DNA of 64,000 bases, taken from Streptomyces clavuligerus. Lineage in GTDB: Bacteria > Actinomycetota > Actinomycetes > Streptomycetales > Streptomycetaceae. The stretch is from positions 868,001-932,000 of the forward strand of contig NZ_CP027859.1 in NCBI RefSeq assembly GCF_005519465.1. Reading direction: 5' to 3'. A program made the translations under genes and the position numbers. Under the pieces are notes generated by a model, which did no database searches, was not told where the DNA came from, and saw only the letters and a list, made by a program, of their open reading frames with translations. Shown here piece after piece: positions 43,755 through 50,953 of this stretch (positions are counted from its first letter, which is position 1; the number at the start of each line of letters is the position of its first letter).

Positions 43755-44228
43755 ATGGCTCCGCGCAAGACTCTGGGAATGATCGTCGCCGCGGCGGCGC
43801 TCGTCGCCGGACAGTTCGCCGTCGGCAACGCAAGCGCCGCGCCCGCGCAGGCGTCCCCGCTCCAGCAGAAGGTCGACACATTCCTGGAGCAGCACCCCGA
43901 GGCCCGTCAGACCAGCCGGAACACGGTGGACTTCCCCGGCGGCAGCGCGACGATCGCCGAGCCCGGGGCCACCGTCGACCGGACCAGGGCGCCCGCGTGC
44001 GACAACGGATGGCTGTGTGTCCAGGTCGCCAACGGCACGATCTACCGGTACTACACGTGCCAGCTCTACCAGTTCAGGGGCACGGGCGACGGCACGTTCA
44101 ACAACAACCAGAGCTCGGGCACCGTCGCCCGCTTCTACAACCAGAACGGCACCCAGCGCTGGACGAACACCGCCAAGGACACCGGCACCGCGTCCTGGAC
44201 CCCGGTGTGGTCGATCAGGCCCTGCTGA
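43755..44228 (+). CDS. Secreted small protein, I36/crystallin-like
   Basis: 157 residues with a clear signal peptide (LGMIVAAAALVAGQFAVGNA, cleavage near ASAAP). After a linker of about 60 residues the C-terminal domain has CDNGWLCVQVANGTIYRYYTC and ends in IRPC, giving four cysteines. The pattern C-x4-LC-V followed by a beta-rich tail resembles the peptidase inhibitor I36 / beta-gamma-crystallin type of small extracellular proteins. AAGGAGA precedes ATG 43755. It is monocistronic, ended by a hairpin. Confidence 0.72.
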   Translation: MAPRKTLGMIVAAAALVAGQFAVGNASAAPAQASPLQQKVDTFLEQHPEARQTSRNTVDFPGGSATIAEPGATVDRTRAPACDNGWLCVQVANGTIYRYYTCQLYQFRGTGDGTFNNNQSSGTVARFYNQNGTQRWTNTAKDTGTASWTPVWSIRPC

Positions 44229-44277
44229 TCACCTGACCACCTGAGCCTGACCACGTGAGTCCCGGCATCGCCTGAGT

Positions 44278-44309
44278 CCCGGCCGCGCGGCGGACCCCGT
44301 GCGGCCGGG
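44278..44309 (+). terminator. Terminator of the I36-like gene
   Basis: CCCGGCCGC (44278-44286) pairs with 44301-44309; loop 14 nt; 50 bp after the stop. Confidence 0.6.
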
Positions 44310-44345
44310 CACCGGCTGTCGGACCCCCGGTGCAGGATGGCCCGT

Positions 44346-44720
44346 ATGGAAACGAACAGAGCCGATGACATCGGCGGGGGCTGCGGAGCCGACGAGGAAG
44401 TGATCCCGGTCCTGCGGGTGGCGGACGCGGCGGTCGCCGTCGCGTGGTACGCCCGGCTGGGCTTCGTCCAGCAGTGGGAGCACCGGTTCGAACCCGGCCT
44501 GCCGGTCTTCACCGAGGTCGCGCGGGGCCGCGTGCGGCTGTTCCTCTCGGAGCACATGGGGGACGCCCGGCCGGACACCCTGGTCCATCTGCGGGTCACC
44601 GACCTCGACGCGGTCGCGGCGGAGTTCGGGGCGGAGCCCGAGGAACAGCCGTGGGGACGGGAGACGGAGCTGCGCGACCCCGATGGGAACCGGCTGAGGG
44701 TCGGTTCCGTGGACGGGTGA
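44346..44720 (+). CDS. VOC-family (glyoxalase/bleomycin-resistance-like) protein
   Basis: 124 residues; ATG 44337 in frame is an alternative start. VIPVLRVADAAVAVAWYARLGF opens the paired beta-alpha-beta-beta-beta fold, and ETELRDPDGNRLRVG closes it with the usual Glu and DPDGN turn. One metal-binding His is at the second module (TLVHLRVTD). Members bind or modify small molecules or give resistance to bleomycin-like compounds; the role here is open. Confidence 0.85.
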   Translation: METNRADDIGGGCGADEEVIPVLRVADAAVAVAWYARLGFVQQWEHRFEPGLPVFTEVARGRVRLFLSEHMGDARPDTLVHLRVTDLDAVAAEFGAEPEEQPWGRETELRDPDGNRLRVGSVDG

Positions 44721-44724
44721 ACAC

Positions 44725-44767
44725 AACGGTCCGTACCCGGCCGGAACAGGGCCGACCGGGTACGGAC
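44725..44767. terminator. Bidirectional hairpin between VOC and protease genes
   Basis: A 14-bp perfect stem (44725-44738 with 44754-44767) with 15-nt loop lies between two convergent genes, 5 bp after one stop and 20 bp before the other. Confidence 0.75.
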
Positions 44768-44787
44768 CGACAGCGCGGCGGGGACGG

Positions 44788-45834
44788 TCAGGTGACGTCG
44801 GCCACCGACCGGTAGAGCTGCATCACACCGTTGTCGAAGTACGGGCTGATCGCGTACTGACAGCAGCCCCACTGGGTCTGGACGCCATTCGCGTAGCCCA
44901 TCAGAGTTTGTTGGTTGAACGCGGCCAGGAAGGGGCTTCCGCTCGCTCCCTCTGCCCACGCGCAAGCGACATAGATCCGGGAGGGGTCGGACGGGTGCTG
45001 GGCGGAGACCACGATGCCGCAGTACTGCTGCACGTTGCCGCCCCCGTGGTTGCTGGGGTACCCGTTCAGCATGTAGTTCATGCTCTTGGGCTGGTTGAAG
45101 GCGATGCCCCAGCCGCCGGTGACGTCGCCCAGTTTCCGGCCGTTGACCAGTTCGGTGACGACGAAGGCGACATCCCGGCCCACATCACCGTGGCTCGCCC
45201 AGGAGGCGAAGGTCGTCATCCTCTTCGCCCAGAAGACGCCGTAGGGGCGCTGGCCGGAACGGAACCCGGGTACATAGGTCCAGTGGGTCATGAACGCACC
45301 GGGCCGGCCGTTCACCGGGCCGGTGTGGACGCAGTGCCCGGCCGTCAGCACCAACTGCCTCGACCCGCTGTTCACCATCGACGCCGTGCAGGCGTGGCTG
45401 GTCCCCCTGATGGGGTCGCGGTAGAACACCCTCCCGGTCTTGGAGCTCTGGGGAATCCGGGGCTCGGCCGTGGGGCCCTCCGGAGTGCCGGAGCCCTTGG
45501 CCGCCGAGGCCGGAGTCTCCAGGGGAGCCACCGCGCTCGGTTCACCGTCGGGGCCGGGAGCCTTCCCGGCCCGGAGCGCGGTGGTGGGGTCCGGGACGTG
45601 GGGCGGGAGCGCCGCGGCCATCCGCTCGGGGGTCCAGTACTCCGCCAGCCTCTTGCCGTCGGCGGCGGAGTCGACGGCGGTTCCGTCGTCGAGCAGGGCC
45701 GGGGAGCTGAGCACGGTCGGACCGCTGTCCGGCCTGCCGACGTCGGCGGGGGTCGCGGACGCCGACCCGCTCAGGCCGATGGCCAGGGCGAGCACGGCTA
45801 TGGCAGGGAAGGACACTTTCCTCACATGGCGCAC
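44788..45834 (-). CDS. Secreted trypsin-like serine protease
   Basis: 348 residues from GTG 45834, which has AGGTGA upstream; longer in-frame starts are unlikely. A signal peptide (FPAIAVLALAIGLSGSASA) is followed by a pro-region of about 120 residues (ERMAAALPPHVPDP) and the catalytic domain with LTAGHCV (His), GRDVAFVV (Asp) and GASGSPF (Ser). The Ser motif lacks the usual GD before SGGP, as in extracellular V8/glutamyl-endopeptidase-like relatives. Four cysteines lie in the catalytic domain and a CC pair near the end. Expected role: extracellular protein degradation or processing. Confidence 0.88.
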   Translation of the reverse strand: MRHVRKVSFPAIAVLALAIGLSGSASATPADVGRPDSGPTVLSSPALLDDGTAVDSAADGKRLAEYWTPERMAAALPPHVPDPTTALRAGKAPGPDGEPSAVAPLETPASAAKGSGTPEGPTAEPRIPQSSKTGRVFYRDPIRGTSHACTASMVNSGSRQLVLTAGHCVHTGPVNGRPGAFMTHWTYVPGFRSGQRPYGVFWAKRMTTFASWASHGDVGRDVAFVVTELVNGRKLGDVTGGWGIAFNQPKSMNYMLNGYPSNHGGGNVQQYCGIVVSAQHPSDPSRIYVACAWAEGASGSPFLAAFNQQTLMGYANGVQTQWGCCQYAISPYFDNGVMQLYRSVADVT

Positions 45835-45954
45835 AGGTGGTTCACCTCTCCAGATGCACGGCCTGGTGGACGCGGGAGTCGAGGGCTGTCCAGGAGCCGG
45901 TGCGTGACGGTGGGCGCGCCGAAGATGTTCCACACATTCCCTGTGCCGGTAAAT

Positions 45955-45967
45955 GGTACTCAGTACC
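45955..45967 (-). promoter_or_regulatory. Palindrome upstream of the protease gene
   Basis: GGTACT-C-AGTACC is a perfect 13-bp inverted repeat 121 bp before the protease start. The rest of the 360-bp gap 45835-46194 shows no gene. Confidence 0.5.
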
Positions 45968-46194
45968 CACAGCATGGAAACGCGCCATCGCGCTCGGAAC
46001 CGGTGTCACCTGCGGAATCATCCGGCGGAGCTGTGCGTTCGCCACTCGGGAAAGAGCAAGCGGAGCCACGGTCGAAGGACTGACCACGCAGTCCACCCAT
46101 CTGAATGACCGGTTGGGCCGCACGCCCGACCTCCGGGCCGTGCGGGGAGCGGCGGCTGTCGACAGGGCTGGGCCCCGCCGCGTTCGGGGCGCGC

Positions 46195-46764
46195 TCAGAG
46201 CCCACCCAGCGAGTGCAGCTCGGCGAACTCGTCGGCGAGCAGCCCCATCGCCACCAGATCGTGGTACGCCCCGGCGAGAAAGGCGTGCTCGCGCCGCCGC
46301 CCCTCCTCGGTGAAGCCGAGTCGGCGGTGGAGCGCGAGGGATGCCTCGTTGTACCCGTAGATGTCCACTTCGCACTTGTGGTAGCGGCGCTCGGCGAACA
46401 TGTAGCGCATCAGGATGACGGCCGCCTCCGTGGCGAAGCCCTGGCCCTGATGTTCGGCGCCTATGGAGATGCCGTAACGGAAGTGGCCCGCGCAGGGGTC
46501 GGCGTCATAGGTGTTGATGATTCCGACGGCCTGCCCCGGGCCGCCGACGGCCTCGATCGCGAGCTGGAAGCAGTCCTCCTCCGGCTTGGCCGTGGACCGC
46601 TCCTTCGCCCAGCCGCGATATCCCTCGGCCGACCGGGGCGGAAGCACCGCCTCACCCGAGCGCTGATGGCCCGAGTGCTGGTCAAAGCGCATGAACGTGT
46701 CCCAGTCACTGGGCTCGACCCCACGCAGGCGTACCCGCGTACCGGTCCAGAACGATGTAGTCAT
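46195..46764 (-). CDS. GNAT-family N-acetyltransferase (RimJ/RimL-like)
   Basis: 189 residues from ATG 46764. TRVRLRGVEPSDWDTFMRF is the usual opening of the RimJ/RimL group, YGISIGAEHQGQGFATEAAV is the acetyl-CoA loop, and YNEASLALHRRLGFTEEGRRR closes the fold. It acetylates a protein N-terminus or small molecule. The start has only a weak ribosome-binding site. It diverges from the GntR gene over 150 bp. Confidence 0.85.
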   Translation of the reverse strand: MTTSFWTGTRVRLRGVEPSDWDTFMRFDQHSGHQRSGEAVLPPRSAEGYRGWAKERSTAKPEEDCFQLAIEAVGGPGQAVGIINTYDADPCAGHFRYGISIGAEHQGQGFATEAAVILMRYMFAERRYHKCEVDIYGYNEASLALHRRLGFTEEGRRREHAFLAGAYHDLVAMGLLADEFAELHSLGGL

Positions 46765-46839
46765 AACCCAGTTGATCAGGGATCTTCCCCACACGTCCAG
46801 ATATTTTCCGCACCCCGGAGACCTGGAGGCGGCTGTGTC

Positions 46840-46905
46840 TTGACGCGCGTCCCCGCCCACTCATACCCTCATTCCACTATTCAGTTAGTGGAATGAGGGT
46901 ATGAG
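46840..46905 (+). promoter_or_regulatory. GntR-ABC operon promoter with 46-bp perfect inverted repeat
   Basis: TTGACG (46840-46845) and TACCCT (46864-46869) are 18 bp apart. A perfect inverted repeat with 20-bp arms (46860-46879 and 46886-46905) and a TTCAGT centre covers the -10 and ends nine bases before the GTG start. Its core CCACTA-N6-TAGTGG resembles YtrA-type operators. Confidence 0.85.
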
Positions 46906-46914
46906 GGTGACGGA

Positions 46915-47325
46915 GTGATCGACTACCGCATCGAGCGCCGCAGCGGCGTCCCCGCCTATCTCCAGATCGTCCAGCAGACCAAACAGGCCCTGCGGCTGGG
47001 GACCCTGGTGCCGGGTGACCGGCTGCCCACCGCCAAGGAGGTCGTCGAGGCCACCGCCATCAACCCCAACACCGTGCTGAAGGCGTATCGCGAGCTGGAG
47101 CGCGAAGGGCTCGTCGAACCGCGCCCGGGGCGTGGCACCTTCGTGCGCCGGGGGCTCGCGGCGCCGCAGACGGAGGAGGACTCGCCGCTCCGGGGCGAGC
47201 TGCGCGACTGGCTGCGGCGGGCGCGGGGCGCGGGGCTCGGCAGGGACGACGTGAGCGCGCTGTTCGAAGCCCATCTGGAGGAGACCTTCGGGCACGCGCA
47301 CACCGGTCTCCGGCCGCCGGACTGA
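46915..47325 (+). CDS. GntR-family repressor, YtrA subfamily
   Basis: 136 residues. The winged helix is PAYLQIVQQTKQALRLGTLVPGDRLPTAKE, followed by ATAINPNTVLKAYRELEREG. The short tail without a large ligand domain defines the YtrA branch, whose members control adjacent ABC transporter genes. GTG 46915 is preceded by GAGGGTGACGGA. It probably binds the inverted repeat next to its own start and represses itself and the two transporter genes after it. Confidence 0.9.
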   Translation: MIDYRIERRSGVPAYLQIVQQTKQALRLGTLVPGDRLPTAKEVVEATAINPNTVLKAYRELEREGLVEPRPGRGTFVRRGLAAPQTEEDSPLRGELRDWLRRARGAGLGRDDVSALFEAHLEETFGHAHTGLRPPD

Positions 47326-47329
47326 GCCG

Positions 47330-47515
47330 CCTCACGGCACACGCCGCGCAGACACCACACGCGCAGCACGTCCAGCCGATACAGCCCGCACAGCACGCGC
47401 TCCACACACTGCACGTGCCGCACATGCTCCATGCACTGGACGCACAGCACTCGCTTCATGCACTGCACGCACCGCACGTGCCGCACGCACCGCACGCAAG
47501 AAACCAAGGATCAGG
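47330..47515 (+). other. CA/CG-rich low-complexity leader before the ABC ATPase
   Basis: GCACGCACCGCACGTGCCGCAC-type words fill this 190-bp spacer. No gene or clear stem is visible. AGGAGTACC at its 3' side is the ribosome-binding site. Confidence 0.6.
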
Positions 47516-47526
47516 AGTACCCAGGG

Positions 47527-48540
47527 GTGTTCACCCAGACCTACGGCTCGCCTCTCAACGGCGTGGCCGCCCTTGAGGCACACATTCTCCACAAGCGGTT
47601 CCGGGGCGGGGACGCACTCCGGGACTGTTCCTTCCGGCTCCCGGCGGGCCGGATCTGCGCCCTCGTCGGCCCCAACGGAGCCGGAAAGAGCACCCTGATG
47701 GGTCTGGCCTCCGGCATGCTCGGCGCCGACGGCGGACGCATACGGGTCTTCGGTGAGGACCCCCGGAGCGCGCAGGCCCGCGGACAGGTCGCCTTCCTCT
47801 CCCAGAGCAAGCCCCTCTACCCCGGTCTGACCATCGCCGAAACCCTGCGCATGGGCCGGGAGCTGAATCCCGGCCACTGGCACCAGGAGACCGCGGAACG
47901 GCTCGTACGCGCCGGGGACCTCCCCCTCCACGCGAAGGTCGGCACCCTCTCCGGCGGGCAGCGCACCCGGGTCGCCCTCGCCCTCTGCTTCGGCAAGCGC
48001 CCCCGGCTCCTGATGCTCGACGAGCCCCTGGCCGACCTCGACCCGGTGGTCCGCCACGAGATCACCGGGCTGCTCATGGCGATGGCCGCCGAGCACGGCA
48101 CCACGGTCCTGATGTCCTCGCACACCCTGCGCGAGATCGACGAGGTCTGCGACTATCTCGTCGTCCTCACCCAGGGCCACGTGCGGCTGGCCGGTGAGGC
48201 CGACGACCTGCTGAACGCGCACAGCGTGCTCGTCGGAGCCATGCCCGGCAACGACTCCGGACTGCCGCCGTCCCTCGCCGCCCACGTCGTCATCGAATCC
48301 CGGGTGGCGGGCCGTCAGGTCACCGCCCTCGTCCGCCGGGAGGACCGGGTACTGGGCACCTGGGATGTGCATGAACCCTCGCTCGAAGAGCTTCTGCTCG
48401 CATATCTGCGCTCCCCTGACGCTCCGACGCTGCTCACTCCGAGCGCCCAGCCCCAGCTGCACCCTCAGTCCCAGCCCACCGCCGAAAACGCAGGCGGATC
48501 CGCCTCCGGGCCCCGCACGAACCAGGAGTACGCCGCGTGA
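47527..48540 (+). CDS. ABC transporter ATP-binding protein (YtrB-like)
   Basis: 337 residues from GTG 47527, with AGGAG upstream. GPNGAGKST (Walker A), LSGGQRTR (signature), LLMLDEPLADLDP (Walker B with D-loop) and TVLMSSHTLREIDEV (switch His) are intact. The C-terminus is a Ser/Pro/Gln-rich tail. It couples ATP hydrolysis to the permease encoded next, whose GTG overlaps its stop. Likely exports or senses a cell-envelope antibiotic, by analogy with YtrBC. Confidence 0.88.
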   Translation: MFTQTYGSPLNGVAALEAHILHKRFRGGDALRDCSFRLPAGRICALVGPNGAGKSTLMGLASGMLGADGGRIRVFGEDPRSAQARGQVAFLSQSKPLYPGLTIAETLRMGRELNPGHWHQETAERLVRAGDLPLHAKVGTLSGGQRTRVALALCFGKRPRLLMLDEPLADLDPVVRHEITGLLMAMAAEHGTTVLMSSHTLREIDEVCDYLVVLTQGHVRLAGEADDLLNAHSVLVGAMPGNDSGLPPSLAAHVVIESRVAGRQVTALVRREDRVLGTWDVHEPSLEELLLAYLRSPDAPTLLTPSAQPQLHPQSQPTAENAGGSASGPRTNQEYAA

Positions 48541-49514
48541 GCACTGACATCACCGGCATCACCGGCACCGCCGCCGAGAGCCCTCGCACCGCCACCGCGC
48601 CGACGCCACCGCCCGCCGATGCGGAGCCCCGGCGCCTCCTCCACGGTCTGACCTGGCTGGTGTGGCGCCGCCACCGGGCCGCCGCGTTCGCAGGCCTCGC
48701 CATCGTCGTCGCGCTCGCCGCCTACTCGTTCCACCTGCACCAGGCCATCGGGGAGTTCCTGGACGCCCGCGGCATCAGGGGCTGCCTCTACATGGGCGGC
48801 ACAGAGCCCTGCCTGAACGCGCAGTGGGAGATCACCCAGTACCGCCAGAAGTTCTACGACGACCTCCGGTATCTGATGATCGCGGTCCTGGCGCTCCCCT
48901 ACCTCGTGGGCGCCTTCGTCGGGGCGCCCCTGATCGCACGCGAACTGGAGGCGGGGACGCACACCCTGGTGTGGACCCAGTCCGTGACGCGCGGACAGTG
49001 GCTCGCCCGCAGCCTCGCGCTGCCGCTCGCCGCCGTCACCGTCGTCTCCGCCACCGCGGCGTCCCTCGCCTCCTGGGTCCTCACGGAAGCGGGTCAGACC
49101 ACCATCGGGATGTACTGGTACTCCCGGATCGTGTTCATCCCCAGCGGGCCCGCCCTCATCGGCTACACCGTGCTCGGCTTCGCCATCGGCGCCGCCGCCG
49201 GCGTCCTGACCCGCAAGGTCATCCCCTCGATGGCCGCGACCCTGGTCGGCATGTCCGCCGTGACCCTCCTCCTGACCGCCGTACGGAACGAGTATCTGTC
49301 CCCGGTCGCCCGCGTCGTCGACAGCGGGACTCACATCCCGCAGACCGCCTGGACCATCTACGACGACTTCCATGACGGCCGGATGCGCCAGGCATACCAT
49401 CCCCTGTCGAGCATGCGGGACCTCCAGTTCATCGAGGCAGGGATCTGTCTGGCGCTGGCCGCGGTGCTCCTCGCCCTGACGGTCCGGCTGGTGGCCCTGC
49501 GCCGCCGGGTCTGA
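48537..49514 (+). CDS. ABC transporter permease of the GntR operon
   Basis: 325 residues with six hydrophobic segments. After a 35-residue Pro/Thr-rich N-terminus comes LTWLVWRRHRAAAFAGLAIV, then an external loop with two cysteines (GCLYMGGTEPC), then APLIARELEAGTHTLVWTQSVTR, a typical ABC-2 coupling region. The GTG overlaps the ATPase stop (GTGA), so the two are translated together. Confidence 0.86.
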   Translation: MSTDITGITGTAAESPRTATAPTPPPADAEPRRLLHGLTWLVWRRHRAAAFAGLAIVVALAAYSFHLHQAIGEFLDARGIRGCLYMGGTEPCLNAQWEITQYRQKFYDDLRYLMIAVLALPYLVGAFVGAPLIARELEAGTHTLVWTQSVTRGQWLARSLALPLAAVTVVSATAASLASWVLTEAGQTTIGMYWYSRIVFIPSGPALIGYTVLGFAIGAAAGVLTRKVIPSMAATLVGMSAVTLLLTAVRNEYLSPVARVVDSGTHIPQTAWTIYDDFHDGRMRQAYHPLSSMRDLQFIEAGICLALAAVLLALTVRLVALRRRV

Positions 49515-49565
49515 CCATCCCGGGTCCTCCCGGGTCTGACCCTCCGCCGCAGTTTTCTGCAACGA

Positions 49566-49599
49566 CCGTCGCTTAGACGGCAAGTGTCGCAGAGGGCGT
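49566..49599 (+). promoter_or_regulatory. Probable operator/promoter of the TetR gene
   Basis: CCGTC-gctta-GACGG (49566-49580) is an inverted repeat upstream of TAGGCT (49599 region), which lies about seven bases before the ATG. This suggests a leaderless, self-regulated transcript. Confidence 0.45.
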
Positions 49600-49610
49600 A
49601 GGCTGTGCCC

Positions 49611-50186
49611 ATGCAGAAAAACTCCACCGACCGCGTGGACCCCCGGGTACGGCGCACCCGCGCCCTGCTGCGCACGGCGGCGCTCGAACTGGCCGCGGAA
49701 CGCGATGTCGAGTCGCTGACCATCGCCGACATCGCCGAACGGGCCACCGTGAACCGCGCCACCGTCTACCAGCACTACCGCGACCGTGACGCGCTGCTCC
49801 TGGACGCGATGGAGGAGGAGGTCACCCGGCTCGCGCACGCGGCGGCCCGCTGCCCGCTGACGCGGCCCGCCAAGCGCACACCCGACGAGCTGGTCGCCCT
49901 CTTCCGCCATGTCGGGACCAACGCCACGCTGTACCACCGCATGCTCGGACCCGGTGGCGCGGCCCGTTTCATCAATCAACTGCGCGATCTGCTCGCCGCC
50001 GAGGTCGCCGCCCAACTGCCGCCGACGAACGCCCCCGCCGACACCGTGTCCCTGCGGACGCACTATCTGGCGGGGGCGTTCGTCGGTGTCTTCACCCAGT
50101 GGGTGTCCCTGGGGGACGACCGCCCGACGGCGGAGGAGGCGGCGGGTGCGGTGTGGGCGCTGCTGCGGGGCACGACCACCGCGTAA
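49611..50186 (+). CDS. TetR/AcrR-family regulator
   Basis: 191 residues from ATG 49611. The helix-turn-helix is VESLTIADIAERATVNRATVYQHYRDRDALL. The C-terminal part (DELVALFRHVGTNATLYHRML, GAFVGVFTQWVSLGDDRP) matches the TetR_C group often found next to small efflux systems. Its neighbours are the ABC operon upstream and a secreted protein downstream; its target is not evident. Confidence 0.86.
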   Translation: MQKNSTDRVDPRVRRTRALLRTAALELAAERDVESLTIADIAERATVNRATVYQHYRDRDALLLDAMEEEVTRLAHAAARCPLTRPAKRTPDELVALFRHVGTNATLYHRMLGPGGAARFINQLRDLLAAEVAAQLPPTNAPADTVSLRTHYLAGAFVGVFTQWVSLGDDRPTAEEAAGAVWALLRGTTTA

Positions 50187-50380
50187 CCGACGCCGGGCCC
50201 TCCAGCGATCCGACAAGGGTCCGGTTAGCGATCCGGTAGTGATCCGGTAGCGGCCCCTCTGTCCGATTCGGACATTGCTCGGCGGGCTCTTGCACCGGAT
50301 GAACCCCCGGCGAAACGGAACCGTGCAAGTGGTAGCGGACAGGCCCACCTCGGGGCGATCCATTTTATTCCGCATTGACT

Positions 50381-50410
50381 CTCATCAATTCTCATCGATT
50401 CTCATCAATC
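50381..50410 (+). repeat. Three 10-bp direct repeats upstream of the crystallin-like gene
   Basis: ctcatcaatt, ctcatcgatt and ctcatcaatc follow directly after TTGACT (50375-50380). The spacing is one helical turn, so they may be activator or repressor sites. Two 11-bp repeats gatccggtagt/gatccggtagc lie upstream at 50230-50251. Confidence 0.75.
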
Positions 50411-50444
50411 TGCGTGAAACTCACCCATTTCCCTGGAGGCAGTG

Positions 50445-50831
50445 ATGTTGCGACGCTTAAGATCGACGGGGTTGCTGGCGGGGGCGGCCAGCCTGCTCCT
50501 CGCCCTCGGAACGACCGGTCCGGCGGACGCGGCCCCGCAGCACCAGCGCTTCGGCACAGGCGGAAACCTCGTGGCGATCGTCTACGAGCACATGAACTTC
50601 CAGGGAGCCTCGCTCTCCCTCTACTCCGAGTCGTGCGTGTTCGGCGAGCAGCACCAGAACCTCCCCGGTCAGTGGAACGACCAGATCAGCTCCATCCGCA
50701 TCCTGGGCGGCTGTGACCTGCGCGGCTACGAGCACACCGACCACGGCGGCAACGTCGCCCGTTGGAACCGCAGCTCGTCCTATCTGGCCCACTGGAACGA
50801 CCGGATCAGCTCGGTCGGCTTCCGGATCTGA
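50445..50831 (+). CDS. Secreted beta/gamma-crystallin-like protein
   Basis: 128 residues with a signal peptide (STGLLAGAASLLLALGTTGP, cleavage near ADAAP). The mature part has VAIVYEHMNFQGASLSLYSE and ISSIRILGGCDLRGYEHTDHGG, the Greek-key pattern with two similar halves, each ending WNDxISSxxI/F. Two cysteines could pair. Members bind calcium or act as small inhibitors outside the cell. ATG 50445 is seven bases after GGAGG. Confidence 0.8.
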   Translation: MLRRLRSTGLLAGAASLLLALGTTGPADAAPQHQRFGTGGNLVAIVYEHMNFQGASLSLYSESCVFGEQHQNLPGQWNDQISSIRILGGCDLRGYEHTDHGGNVARWNRSSSYLAHWNDRISSVGFRI

Positions 50832-50858
50832 CCTCACCCGGGCTCGTCGTGCCCCGGC

Positions 50859-50890
50859 GGCCTGGCCGGGTGTGAGGTCCCGGCCAGGCC
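50859..50890. terminator. Hairpin between crystallin-like and S33 peptidase genes
   Basis: A 12-bp perfect stem (50859-50870 with 50879-50890), loop 8 nt, lies between convergent genes. Confidence 0.7.
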
Positions 50891-50953
50891 CAGGTGTTCC
50901 ACGCACGCGTCCAGTTCCGCCGGGCCCGCCCGGCCGGCCGCGCCGAACGAGGG

